The notes under the pieces are model-generated. The model was not told the DNA's origin. It did no database searches and was given only the letters and a program-made list of their open reading frames with translations. Made by a program: the position numbers and the translations under genes. A DNA stretch of 64,000 nt. Source: Pseudomonas salomonii. GTDB lineage: Bacteria; Pseudomonadota; Gammaproteobacteria; Pseudomonadales; Pseudomonadaceae. Below are positions 1 to 7,498 of this stretch, in pieces (position 1 is the first letter of the stretch; each line of letters opens with the position of its first letter). Where the stretch lies: assembly GCF_900107155.1 (NCBI RefSeq), contig NZ_FNOX01000016.1, positions 62,735-126,734 on the forward strand, written 5' to 3'.

Positions 1-244
1 ACACTACCAGTACCACAAACAAGGGCCACAGGATGTAACTGAGGAAACTCAGCCAACTGGGTAGCGTCGGCATCAAGGTGTCGACCCACAGGCTGAACTG
101 ATGGCCGGCGAAATAGATCAAACCGACGAACAGCACCAGGTTGATCGCCAACGGCAGCAGCACAAACAGGCGCAGGCCAGGGCTCAACACCAGTTTTAGG
201 CCTTCACGCAGGTATTGCGGGCCAGAAAGAGCAGGGGCAGGCAT
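1..244 (-). CDS. cysZ: CysZ sulfate transporter, N-terminal part (runs off the window)
   Basis: The minus strand reads MPAPALSGPQYLREGLKLVL and continues through a long hydrophobic helix (LRLFVLLPLAINLVLFVGLI). This is the start of the CysZ/EI24 family of inner-membrane proteins that bring sulfate into the cell for cysteine synthesis. Only about the first 81 residues are present; the gene continues beyond base 1. It is divergent from trxB. The identification rests on recalled family sequence and is fairly secure. Confidence 0.85.
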   Translation of the reverse strand, partial: MPAPALSGPQYLREGLKLVLSPGLRLFVLLPLAINLVLFVGLIYFAGHQFSLWVDTLMPTLPSWLSFLSYILWPLFVVLVV

Positions 245-536
245 GGAGAACTCCGAGCAGGAAGACGAACGCGCCGACCTTACCGGCTTTGCTTGTTCGG
301 CGAAAGCGGCGACATCAGCGGTAACATCTAGGTAACCAGGGTGTCGATTAACCGCGTCGACTGCATAGAGACCACCTATGAGCTGGATTGTTATTCCGTA
401 TTTCCTTAATCTTGCCCCCCTCTATACGCTGCACCCATTATTTTCAGGGCCTGCGAGTTCAAGCCTTCCCCAAGTGCTTCGCGGTCCTTTTTTATTCCAG
501 CTGCCTTGTAGTCCGGGCGGTCGATAGGAGTGAGTC
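245..536. promoter_or_regulatory. cysZ-trxB divergent intergenic region
   Basis: This gap of about 290 bp must hold the promoters of both divergent genes. The only clear element is a Shine-Dalgarno (GATAGGAG, about 525-532) ahead of the trxB ATG. I saw no convincing -35/-10 pair, operator or RNA gene. Confidence 0.4.
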
Positions 537-1499
537 ATGTCTGATACCCGTCATTCGCGAGTGATTATTCTCGGTTCCGGCCCTGCCGGTTACAGCGCTG
601 CCGTCTACGCTGCCCGGGCCAACCTCAAGCCGCTGCTGATTACCGGCATGCAGGCGGGCGGTCAGTTGACCACCACCACTGAAGTCGACAACTGGCCGGG
701 CGATGTGCACGGCCTGACCGGCCCGGTGCTGATGGAACGTATGAAAGAGCACGCCGAGCGCTTTGAAACCGAGATCGTTTTCGACCACATCAACCAGGTC
801 GACTTCTCGAAAAAGCCTTACAGCCTGACCGGCGACAGCGGTGTCTACACCTGTGACGCGCTGATCATCGCCACCGGCGCCAGCGCCCGTTACCTGGGCC
901 TGCCATCGGAAGAAGCGTTCATGGGCAAAGGCGTCTCCGCCTGCGCGACCTGCGACGGTTTCTTCTACCGCAACAAGCCGGTCGCTGTGGTCGGTGGCGG
1001 CAACACCGCCGTGGAAGAAGCGCTGTACCTGGCCAACATCGCCAGCACCGTGACCCTGGTTCACCGCCGTGAGACGTTCCGCGCCGAGAAGATCCTGATC
1101 GACAAGCTGCACGCCCGTGTGGCTGAAGGCAAGATCATCCTCAAGCTCAACGCCACCCTGGACGAAGTCCTGGGCGACAATATGGGCGTGACCGGCGCTC
1201 GCCTGAAAAACAACGACGGCAGCTTCGACGAGCTGAAAGTCGACGGCGTGTTCATCGCCATCGGCCACACCCCGAACACGTCGCTGTTCGAAGGCGTGCT
1301 CGAAGCCAAAGACGGCTACCTGGTTGTACACGGCGGCCGTGAAGGCAACGCCACTGCGACCAACATCGAAGGTATCTTCGCCGCCGGTGACGTGGCTGAC
1401 CACGTGTACCGCCAGGCCATCACCTCGGCCGGCGCCGGTTGCATGGCGGCGCTGGACGCCGAGCGTTACCTCGACGGTTTGAAGGACGCTTCGTTCTAA
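537..1499 (+). CDS. trxB: Thioredoxin-disulfide reductase
   Basis: This 320-residue protein is a cytoplasmic NADPH-dependent flavoenzyme that keeps thioredoxin reduced. It has the N-terminal FAD-binding GSGPAGYSAAVYAAR, the redox-active CATC (in SACATCDGFFYR, about residue 135), the NADPH-binding GGGNTAVEEALYL and the C-terminal FAD motif GIFAAGDV. The length is normal. The ATG follows TAGGAG. It stands alone, with a terminator directly downstream. Identification is secure; Pseudomonas often carries a second trxB, so which paralogue this is cannot be told from sequence alone. Confidence 0.96.
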   Translation: MSDTRHSRVIILGSGPAGYSAAVYAARANLKPLLITGMQAGGQLTTTTEVDNWPGDVHGLTGPVLMERMKEHAERFETEIVFDHINQVDFSKKPYSLTGDSGVYTCDALIIATGASARYLGLPSEEAFMGKGVSACATCDGFFYRNKPVAVVGGGNTAVEEALYLANIASTVTLVHRRETFRAEKILIDKLHARVAEGKIILKLNATLDEVLGDNMGVTGARLKNNDGSFDELKVDGVFIAIGHTPNTSLFEGVLEAKDGYLVVHGGREGNATATNIEGIFAAGDVADHVYRQAITSAGAGCMAALDAERYLDGLKDASF

Positions 1500-1512
1500 A
1501 CCCGTTGAAATG

Positions 1513-1541
1513 AAAAAACCGGCCGAGAGGCCGGTTTTTTT
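1513..1541 (+). terminator. Rho-independent terminator of trxB
   Basis: An A-run is followed by the stem CCGGCC-gaga-GGCCGG and then a T-run, beginning 14 bp after the trxB stop codon. Confidence 0.9.
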
Positions 1542-1572
1542 ATGCCCGGGGTTTAGGGGCAACACAGATCAA

Positions 1573-1664
1573 ATGTGGGAGCGGGCTTGCTCGCGAATGC
1601 GGAGTGTCAGTCAAAGAATATTTCTCTGATACACCGCTTTCGCGAGCAAGCCCGCTCCCACATT
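1573..1664. repeat. REPIN (inverted REP pair)
   Basis: Two copies of the Pseudomonas REP (GTGGGAGCGGGCTTGCTCGCGA type) face each other around a spacer of about 50 bp. Such elements are mobilised in trans by RAYT transposases. This one sits between the convergent trxB and hopJ genes. Confidence 0.9.
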
Positions 1665-1680
1665 TTGATTTGTATCTGTC

Positions 1681-2022
1681 TCAGGGTTTACGGGTCAGGG
1701 GCTGTGCGGTGAACTTCACACCGGCCAAACCATGGGCAATCAGCGCGCGAATATTGCCGTGATCACTGCCCTCTGGCGTCGCCACCACCGAACGGTAATG
1801 CTCACCAAACGCCAGCAACGCTTCCTGATCGCTCAAGCCTTCCAGCAGCGCCAGGCCCAAGGTCTTGCATGAACCTTCGTTCTGGCCAGCAGCGTTTTCT
1901 ACGCCGCCATTGGTAAAAGCCTGCGGCTGGTAGTCGTAACCGGCAGCCACAAAGGCCAGGGTGTCGGCAAAAACATGTTCGCCGCTGTCGAGGCTGGCGC
2001 GCAGGGTGTTCAAATCAGTCAT
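1681..2022 (-). CDS. HopJ-family protein
   Basis: This 113-residue protein matches the HopJ type III effector family (PF08888) by its MTDLNTLRASLDSG start and central AAGQNEGSCK and FGEHYRSV motifs. The family is widespread in non-pathogenic pseudomonads, so an effector role should not be assumed. The ATG at 2022 follows AAAGGAAAACCCC and overlaps the end of the upstream DUF1244 gene by 8 bp, which suggests translational coupling. It is the last gene of the minus-strand operon that starts with the ABM-domain gene. Confidence 0.8.
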   Translation of the reverse strand: MTDLNTLRASLDSGEHVFADTLAFVAAGYDYQPQAFTNGGVENAAGQNEGSCKTLGLALLEGLSDQEALLAFGEHYRSVVATPEGSDHGNIRALIAHGLAGVKFTAQPLTRKP

Positions 2023-2311
2023 GGGGTTTTCCTTTGGCGAACGCCGCCTGTTGGTCGGCGCTGGCTTCTTGCTGGTATTGGGCTTTCCACTCGGCGTACG
2101 GCATGCCGTACACCACTTCGCGGGCGTCATCGAGGCTCAGCTCGATGTGGCGCTCGTCGGCCTCGGCCTTGTACCACTTGGATAAGCAGTTGCGGCAAAA
2201 ACCTGCGAGGTTCATCAGGTCGATGTTCTGCACATCCTTGCGGCTGTCCAGGTGGGCCACCAACCGGCGAAAGGCGGCGGCTTCGAGTTCGAGGCGTTGT
2301 TGATCGTTCAT
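2015..2311 (-). CDS. DUF1244 family protein
   Basis: This protein of about 98 residues contains the conserved core LMNLAGFCRNCLSKWY, with a Cys-x2-Cys pair, and YGMPYAEWKAQYQ, typical of DUF1244. The biochemical role is unknown. An ATG at 2311 was chosen; a GTG three codons upstream (2320) is possible. It lies between folX and hopJ and overlaps hopJ, so it is probably co-transcribed with the pterin genes. Confidence 0.8.
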   Translation of the reverse strand: MNDQQRLELEAAAFRRLVAHLDSRKDVQNIDLMNLAGFCRNCLSKWYKAEADERHIELSLDDAREVVYGMPYAEWKAQYQQEASADQQAAFAKGKPHD

Positions 2312-2327
2312 AAGGCTCACTTAACTA

Positions 2328-2699
2328 TCAGCGGCTGGCAGCGAGGGTTATCGACACCGACTCGGCAAAGCGCAGCGCATGGGGCTTGTCCACTTCGACT
2401 TCGGCATACAGCACTGACTCATTGCTCATTACCAGGTCCAGCAACTCTTGCGTCAGACGTTCGAGCAGCGCAAAGCGATTGCCTTCGACGTGGGCAATGA
2501 TCGCCTTGGTGATGGTGCGGTAATTCAGTGCGTGGTCGATGTCATTGTCGCGCACAGCTTCCTGTGCGGCATACAGGATGGTCAGGTTGATCAGCACATC
2601 CTGCTTGTTGTTGATCTCATCTTCATTGATGCCAATAAAGGTGCGCAGGCACAGGTCCTTGACCCGGATGCGCGCCATGCCTGGTTGAAGTTGTGGCAT
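2328..2699 (-). CDS. folX: Dihydroneopterin triphosphate 2'-epimerase FolX
   Basis: This 123-residue protein of the FolB/FolX T-fold family has RIRVKDLCLRTFIGINEDEINNKQ near the start and a C-terminal VEVDKPHALRFAESVSI. FolX epimerises dihydroneopterin triphosphate to the monapterin form. It lies 2 bp downstream of folE and in order with folM, forming the tetrahydromonapterin pathway, which in Pseudomonas supplies the cofactor of phenylalanine hydroxylase. FolB is the main alternative, but the neighbours favour FolX. Confidence 0.88.
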   Translation of the reverse strand: MPQLQPGMARIRVKDLCLRTFIGINEDEINNKQDVLINLTILYAAQEAVRDNDIDHALNYRTITKAIIAHVEGNRFALLERLTQELLDLVMSNESVLYAEVEVDKPHALRFAESVSITLAASR

Positions 2700-2701
2700 T
2701 G

Positions 2702-3262
2702 CTACTTGCTCCGTCCGATCAGTTGCAGGAACTCCATGCGCGTGGTGTTCGACTCGCGGAACGCGCCGAGCATCACCGAGGTGTTCATGGTTGAATTCTG
2801 TTTCTCCACGCCGCGCATCATCATGCACATGTGCTTGGCTTCGATCACCACCGCCACGCCTGCGGCCTGGGTGACCTGCTGGATCGCGTCGGCGATCTGC
2901 CGCGTGAGGTTTTCCTGGATCTGCAGGCGCCGCGCGTACATGTCGACAATGCGCGCCAGCTTCGACAGGCCCAGCACCTTGCCGGTCGGTATATAGGCCA
3001 CGTGGGCCTTGCCGATAAAGGGCAGCAAATGGTGTTCGCACAGCGAATACAGCTCGATGTCCTTGAGGATCACCATCTCGTCGTTATCGGAGGCGAACAA
3101 GGCGCCGTTGACGATGGTTTCCAGGTTTTGCTCATAGCCATGACACAGGTACTGCATGGCCTTGGCGGCGCGCTTGGGGGTGTCGAGCAAGCCTTCGCGC
3201 TCCGGGTCTTCGCCCAGGCCTTTGAGGATCTCGCGGTAGTGTTGGGGCAGGGACAAGGTCAT
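2702..3262 (-). CDS. folE: GTP cyclohydrolase I
   Basis: This 186-residue type I GTP cyclohydrolase makes 7,8-dihydroneopterin triphosphate from GTP. The zinc-binding set is present: YSLCEHHLLPF (Cys, two His) and the second Cys in EAKHMCMMMRGVEKQ. STMNTSVMLGAF near the C-terminus is also typical. It is the middle gene of the folM-folE-folX run, so it is probably the copy dedicated to monapterin rather than the housekeeping one. P. putida is reported to have light-induced folE and folM genes under LitR control, which fits the regulator found nearby. Confidence 0.95.
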   Translation of the reverse strand: MTLSLPQHYREILKGLGEDPEREGLLDTPKRAAKAMQYLCHGYEQNLETIVNGALFASDNDEMVILKDIELYSLCEHHLLPFIGKAHVAYIPTGKVLGLSKLARIVDMYARRLQIQENLTRQIADAIQQVTQAAGVAVVIEAKHMCMMMRGVEKQNSTMNTSVMLGAFRESNTTRMEFLQLIGRSK

Positions 3263-3282
3263 ACAACATCCTCACAAACGGC

Positions 3283-3993
3283 TTACTTGATATGCCGCCC
3301 GCCGTTGACGGTCAGGGTGGTTCCGGTGACATACGGGTTGTCCAGCAGGTAACGCACACTCTGGTAGATCACATCAGGCCCAGGCTCGATACCCAGCGCC
3401 GACTTGGCCAGCACCCTGGTTCGGTACGCCGCGTCGTCGCCTTCGTTGAACATCACCATCGCCGGCGCGATGCCGTTGACCTTGATCAGCGGCGCGAACT
3501 GCGCGGCAAACGACAGTGTAAGGCTGTCGAGGCCGGCCTTGGTGGCGCAGTAGGCGATGTGCTGGCGGCTGCCCTTGCGTACCACGTCATCGCTGATGTG
3601 CACGATATCGGCCGGTGTCGAGCGTTGCAGCAAAGGTGAACAATGCAGGTTGATCAGGTACGGCGCAAGCATGTGCACGCTGAACATATCGGTGAAGGCG
3701 CGGCTTTCGTCGCCGGGCGTTTCCGCAACCCACGCCGAGGCGTTGTGAATGATCGCACGCAGGCTGTCGGTATGGGTTTTCAGTTCGGCGATAAAGGCCA
3801 GAATCCCGGCCTCAGTGGAGAAGTCGGCAAACACGCCGAGCGCACCACGCTCACGCAAGGCCTCAACGCCCGGGCGTTGGCTGCGGTAGCTGAAAATCAC
3901 CCTGTGGCCTTCGTCCAGCAGGCGCTCGGCGCAATACAAGCCGACACGCTGGCCGGCACCGGTGATCAGGATCGGGGCGTTGGTTACCGTCAT
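3283..3993 (-). CDS. folM: Dihydromonapterin reductase FolM
   Basis: This 236-residue short-chain dehydrogenase reduces dihydromonapterin to tetrahydromonapterin. It has the cofactor loop ITGAGQRVGLYCAERLL with the downstream FSYRSQRPG that marks NADPH-type pteridine reductases, the active-site YCATKAGLDSLTLS (Tyr-x3-Lys) and the C-terminal VTGTTLTVNGGRHIK. It starts 57 bp after the ABM gene and 20 bp before folE. The context makes FolM more likely than a generic SDR. Confidence 0.9.
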   Translation of the reverse strand: MTVTNAPILITGAGQRVGLYCAERLLDEGHRVIFSYRSQRPGVEALRERGALGVFADFSTEAGILAFIAELKTHTDSLRAIIHNASAWVAETPGDESRAFTDMFSVHMLAPYLINLHCSPLLQRSTPADIVHISDDVVRKGSRQHIAYCATKAGLDSLTLSFAAQFAPLIKVNGIAPAMVMFNEGDDAAYRTRVLAKSALGIEPGPDVIYQSVRYLLDNPYVTGTTLTVNGGRHIK

Positions 3994-4050
3994 GGGAGGC
4001 TCGAGTCGCTGGCAGGCTGAAACTATACCAGCGACCGGCCGCCCCTGTAC

Positions 4051-4608
4051 TCACGCAGGGGCTTGGGTAGCCTTGGGCGTGGGCGTTGGATGCAACCAAC
4101 TTGCGAGCAGATGGGTCGAGAGCGGAATAAAGAAGTACACCATCAATGGCGTGAGTGCCAGGGTACTGACCAGCACACGCGGGAACATGTCCAGCTCGCT
4201 GAGCAGCGGCCCCAGGCCGAAGTTAAACAACAGCGACACCGGGAAAAATGCCAGCCAGATCGCCACCGCCTGTTTCCAGCGCGGTGGTCGTGCGCCCACG
4301 GCGCCGAACCAGCCGTCGATGCCGCTGACGCGATGCTCGGACGGGTCGGCAAACAGTTCGCTGCCACGGCTTAGCCAGGCGCTGCGCGAGGCGGAGAACT
4401 CCCAGGCATGCAGGGTTTTTTCATCGGCGAAGCGGAAGATGATCTGAAACTCATCATCATGGGGCGGCGGCGCAAGCACACCGGAACCCAGGTAGCCGGG
4501 GAAGTCAGTGGCCAATTGCTCGCCTTCGCGCAGCCAGGCCATCAATTCTTCATAGCGCCCTTTGGCCACGCGGCGCGCAACCATCAAGGTGACGGGAGAG
4601 GTAGACAT
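4051..4608 (-). CDS. ABM-domain membrane protein
   Basis: This 185-residue protein has an N-terminal antibiotic-biosynthesis-monooxygenase (dimeric alpha/beta barrel) domain, about residues 1-95 (VTLMVARRVAKGRYEELMAWLREGEQ, then FQIIFRFADEKTLHAWE). Two membrane helices follow (AVAIWLAFFPVSLLFNFGLG and a VLVSTLALTPLMVYFFI segment). Such two-part proteins are common in Pseudomonas; the substrate is unknown. The ATG at 4608 was chosen because the domain begins there. It is the first gene of the operon leading into folM and is divergent from the MerR/LitR-like regulator. Confidence 0.7.
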   Translation of the reverse strand: MSTSPVTLMVARRVAKGRYEELMAWLREGEQLATDFPGYLGSGVLAPPPHDDEFQIIFRFADEKTLHAWEFSASRSAWLSRGSELFADPSEHRVSGIDGWFGAVGARPPRWKQAVAIWLAFFPVSLLFNFGLGPLLSELDMFPRVLVSTLALTPLMVYFFIPLSTHLLASWLHPTPTPKATQAPA

Positions 4609-4819
4609 TGTGTATCTCCAAGTAATCAGGTGCGCTGAGCCGGGTAGGCGGCGCACACAGGTGGCGACCGGGTAAGGTCATCACCAAAAAACAGGCAAGG
4701 ATTATTCCTGTTTTCAAGAAATACACCAGTGGCATTGGTCTGACAGGCCAGCCCTTGAAAAGGACAAGTCTAAAAGCGTTAAATGGGATCCACACTTAGA
4801 TGAATGTTTGCGATCTCTG
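4609..4819. promoter_or_regulatory. Divergent control region of the LitR-like gene and the pterin operon
   Basis: This 211-bp spacer carries the promoters for both directions and is the expected binding place of the MerR-type regulator. An element TTGAAAAGGACAAGTCTAAAA (about 4754-4775) stands out as AT-rich and partly symmetrical. I could not match it confidently to a known LitR operator. Confidence 0.4.
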
Positions 4820-5779
4820 ATGTCTGAAATGACTGCTCAAACTCGCGAAATGAACCAGGCTCACGTCTCTGACCCGGATGAGCTGTTCCCGATTCGTGAT
4901 GTCTCGAGAATGACAGGTGTCAACCCGGTCACCCTGCGTGCCTGGGAGCGTCGTTATGGCCTGATCCAGCCGACACGCACCGAAAGCGGGCATCGGCTCT
5001 ATTCCAGTGCCGATATTGTGACCCTCAATCGCATTCTCGATTGGATTGAGCGTGGCGTGGCCGTCAGCAAGGTCGGCAAGATCCTCGCACGCGACGATCA
5101 GCAGGCTGTGGCACTTCATGCCGAGGGCAATGGCGTCGACGAACATGAGTGGTCACAGTGGCGGGCGCGTTTGCTGAACGCGGTCAGCGCCTTTGACGAC
5201 CGTCAGTTGGAGAGCCTTTACGGCCAGGTTTTTGCGACTTACCCACTGAGCGTCGCATTCCAGGACATCTTTATGCCGCTGTGGGGTGACCTGCTGCGCC
5301 ACCAGGGCCGTTTCGGCCAGGCCAGTGAATGGCTTTTTTACGACACCTTCCTGCGCATGCATACCTTTGAGCGCTTAAGACTTGCGAGCAGCTCTCTGGC
5401 GCCGCGGGTGTTACTGGCGGCCATGCCGGGCGAATGCCGTAAATTGGAACTGCTGGTGGCGGCGCTGATGCTCAGCCACGAGAACACGCCAGTGAAAGTG
5501 CTGGGCATGGGCCAGCCGTTTGATGAGCTGACACTGGTGTGTGAAAAGATCCGTCCCCAGGCGCTGGTGATTTTCTCCAACCATGCGCACAACCATGAAC
5601 TGGCAGCGCGCCTGAGTCGCCTGGCGCTGACCCTGGATTGCCCGCTGTTGCTGGCCGGTGCCGCAGCGGACCTGGCCGAGCAGGACCTGGCCGGCTCGCC
5701 CATCGGCTGCCTGGGCAGTGAAGGGCGCCAGATGCAGAGCCGCTTGCAGCAGTTTCTCGCAGGCAGCCTGGATAGCTGA
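4820..5779 (+). CDS. MerR-family regulator with degenerate B12-binding domain (class II LitR-like)
   Basis: This protein of about 319 residues has a MerR winged helix (FPIRDVSRMTGVNPVTLRAW, ERRYGLIQPTR, GHRLYSSADI; about residues 20-90) followed by helical and Rossmann parts like the cobalamin-binding half of CarH/LitR. Where B12 binders carry E/D-x-H-x-x-G, this protein reads GECRKLE with no histidine, so cobalamin binding is unlikely. In P. putida, class II LitR regulators (PplR) lack B12 and respond to light through the short LOV protein PpSB1-LOV, a close relative of which is encoded 0.7 kb away. The start is uncertain (TTG 4808, ATG 4820, ATG 4850). It is divergent from the pterin operon. 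Confidence 0.8.
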   Translation: MSEMTAQTREMNQAHVSDPDELFPIRDVSRMTGVNPVTLRAWERRYGLIQPTRTESGHRLYSSADIVTLNRILDWIERGVAVSKVGKILARDDQQAVALHAEGNGVDEHEWSQWRARLLNAVSAFDDRQLESLYGQVFATYPLSVAFQDIFMPLWGDLLRHQGRFGQASEWLFYDTFLRMHTFERLRLASSSLAPRVLLAAMPGECRKLELLVAALMLSHENTPVKVLGMGQPFDELTLVCEKIRPQALVIFSNHAHNHELAARLSRLALTLDCPLLLAGAAADLAEQDLAGSPIGCLGSEGRQMQSRLQQFLAGSLDS

Positions 5780-5781
5780 TT

Positions 5782-6387
5782 TCAGGCGTGTACGTGCGGA
5801 TGGACCAACCGGTGCTGATGCAGAATGAACTGGCGTAGCCGTTCGATCTCATCCGCGTCACTCTGGCTCAAGCGATAAGCGAACAGGCCTCGCGCGGTTT
5901 CCCGTTCCAGCGTGCCGCGCAAGGCAATACGCTCGTAACCGGACGGGCTGAACCACAGGGAAAAGGTTTTCGGCGGTTTGACCCGCCCGCGAATCTCCAC
6001 CAGCACACCCTTGAATGACACTTCATGCACCCACAGCGCGGCAGGGTTGCCCCGCACGTTTTCCAACGCCACGGGTGCTTCAAGGGCCAGGCGCCATGGG
6101 CGGATCATCGGCCCGTCTTCAAAAATGCTCGGCACGCCCAGGCGCAGATGCACCGCATGAAACTCGTCTTCCACCAGGTGCAGCGGGAAGGTCAGTTGTT
6201 GGTTATCGAACTGCGCCTGGATGGTGACATGGTCGTGCGCGGCCAGCCGCGTGAGCAAATCGCGAATCTGCGCACCGCCATTGACCGTCAGGCTCGACCA
6301 GGCATCCCGCAGGTTGAGCTGCGGGTTGTGCTGCATGTCCTGGATAAAATCCAGCTCGTCCTGCGTCAGTAGAGCGTCGCGGTGCAT
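5782..6387 (-). CDS. PilZ-like protein, poorly conserved signature
   Basis: This 201-residue protein has an N-terminal helical part, a middle YcgR-N-like beta region (HVTIQAQFDNQQLTFPLHLV) and a C-terminal barrel-like part with RPWRLALEAP and HEVSFKGVLVEI. These recall the c-di-GMP-binding RxxxR and D/N-x-S-x-x-G motifs but depart from both, with E for D and a shortened arginine motif. I infer a PilZ relative that may or may not bind c-di-GMP. It is convergent with the LitR-like gene (2-bp gap) and downstream of the LOV gene on the same strand, so it may share its promoter. Confidence 0.5.
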   Translation of the reverse strand: MHRDALLTQDELDFIQDMQHNPQLNLRDAWSSLTVNGGAQIRDLLTRLAAHDHVTIQAQFDNQQLTFPLHLVEDEFHAVHLRLGVPSIFEDGPMIRPWRLALEAPVALENVRGNPAALWVHEVSFKGVLVEIRGRVKPPKTFSLWFSPSGYERIALRGTLERETARGLFAYRLSQSDADEIERLRQFILHQHRLVHPHVHA

Positions 6388-6445
6388 TGATGTAGCTCAA
6401 GGAGGAGGCATTAAAAAGCCATTATCGCCCTAAAGGCTGCATTTT

Positions 6446-6913
6446 TTACACTTTGTTAATTCCGCTCGTCGTCTTGAGCGCCGCCAGCTCATCTTTAAGC
6501 TCGGCCACCTGCGCTTCCAGCTGGGCGACGCGTTGCTGCGCTTTTACCTGAATGGTGACGTCTTTTTGTACGCCCACGAAGTAGGTTTGCTTGTCTGCTT
6601 GGTTGTACACCGTGGACAGCGACAGCTCGTTCCAAAAGTGCGTGCCGTCCTTGCGGTAATTGCGCAGGATCTCTCGGCACGAACCACCGCTGTCGAGGGC
6701 TTCACGAATGGCCATCAGCGCCGGCTGATCGCGGTCACCCGACTGCAGGAAGCGGCAATCCTGATACAGGATGTCGTCCAAGGCGTAACCGGTCATGCGC
6801 TCGAACGCCGGGTTCACGTAGATCAGCGGCTTGTCCTGGCCTTCACGTTCGGCGACGACGATGCCGTCGTTGGAAGCGTTAATCACCAGTTGCATCAGTT
6901 TGGCGTTGATCAT
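6446..6913 (-). CDS. Short LOV photoreceptor (PpSB1-LOV-like)
   Basis: This 155-residue single-domain blue-light sensor carries the flavin-adduct motif as YQDCRFLQSGDRDQ with the photoactive Cys at residue 53, the position used in PpSB1-LOV when counting from MINA. The FMN-contacting NYRKDGTHFWNELS and YFVGVQKDVT are present. A C-terminal coiled coil (AQQRVAQLEAQVAELKDELAALK) should mediate dimerisation, and there is no effector domain. An ATG four codons upstream (6925) is possible; 6913 was chosen by homology. Known short LOV proteins act by contacting class II LitR, and such a gene lies nearby. Confidence 0.92.
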   Translation of the reverse strand: MINAKLMQLVINASNDGIVVAEREGQDKPLIYVNPAFERMTGYALDDILYQDCRFLQSGDRDQPALMAIREALDSGGSCREILRNYRKDGTHFWNELSLSTVYNQADKQTYFVGVQKDVTIQVKAQQRVAQLEAQVAELKDELAALKTTSGINKV

Positions 6914-7042
6914 TGAGCAGTCCATCGCATGTTTTTAAAGTCTGAATTCTATGACAACTTTTGAATGTCGCACGGTGTGCGCTGAAATAGTTGCGTCAGC
7001 TGCTAATATCCCACGCTTTCGCTCAACCACAGGATCAGATTG

Positions 7043-7498
7043 ATGAAAGTCGCCATCCTTTCCGGCTCGGTCTACGGCACGGCTGAAGAAGTCGCCCGCC
7101 ACGCCGCCGGCATCCTCAATGCGGCTGGTTTTGAAGCCTGGCACAACCCACGCGCCACCTTGGCCGACGTGCAGGCCTTTGCCCCCGAGGCGTTCCTGGC
7201 GGTCACATCGACCACCGGCATGGGCGAACTGCCGGATAACCTGCAACCGCTGTACTCGACCATTCGCGACCAGCTGCCAGCCGCCTGGCGCGGCCTGCCC
7301 GGTGCGGTGATCGGCCTGGGCGACGCCAGCTATGGCGACACGTTCTGCGGTGGCGGTGAGCAAATGCGCGAACTGTTCGCTGAGCTGGGCGTGCGCGAAG
7401 TACTGCCGATGCTGCGCCTGGACGCCAGCGAAAGCGTGACCCCGGAAGCCGACGCCGAGCCGTGGCTGGCCGAGTTGGTCACTGCACTGCGCGCTTGA
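7043..7498 (+). CDS. Flavodoxin (MioC-like)
   Basis: This protein of about 151 residues is an FMN-binding electron carrier. It has the phosphate-binding loop LSGSVYGTAEEVA, the second flavin loop STTGMGELPDNL and the third GLGDASYGDTFCGGG. AGGA at 7031 precedes the ATG at 7043. It is divergent from the LOV gene, and its 3' end overlaps the convergent LysR gene by 20 bp. No dedicated partner oxidoreductase is adjacent, so its redox partner is unknown. Confidence 0.9.
   Translation: MKVAILSGSVYGTAEEVARHAAGILNAAGFEAWHNPRATLADVQAFAPEAFLAVTSTTGMGELPDNLQPLYSTIRDQLPAAWRGLPGAVIGLGDASYGDTFCGGGEQMRELFAELGVREVLPMLRLDASESVTPEADAEPWLAELVTALRA

Noticed and set aside
492..1565. 357-codon open frame on the minus strand opposite trxB
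   Set aside because: It mirrors trxB codon for codon (Val/His/Gly-rich translation), has no family signature and reads through the trxB terminator.
1573..1664. CRISPR-like repeated palindromes (several similar copies across the window)
   Set aside because: Copies are scattered singly or as inverted pairs between genes with no regular spacers; they are REP/REPIN elements, and no cas gene is present.
1681..2022. Type III effector as evidence of pathogenicity
   Set aside because: The HopJ family is widespread in saprophytes and the gene sits in a metabolic operon; no secretion genes or hrp box are near.
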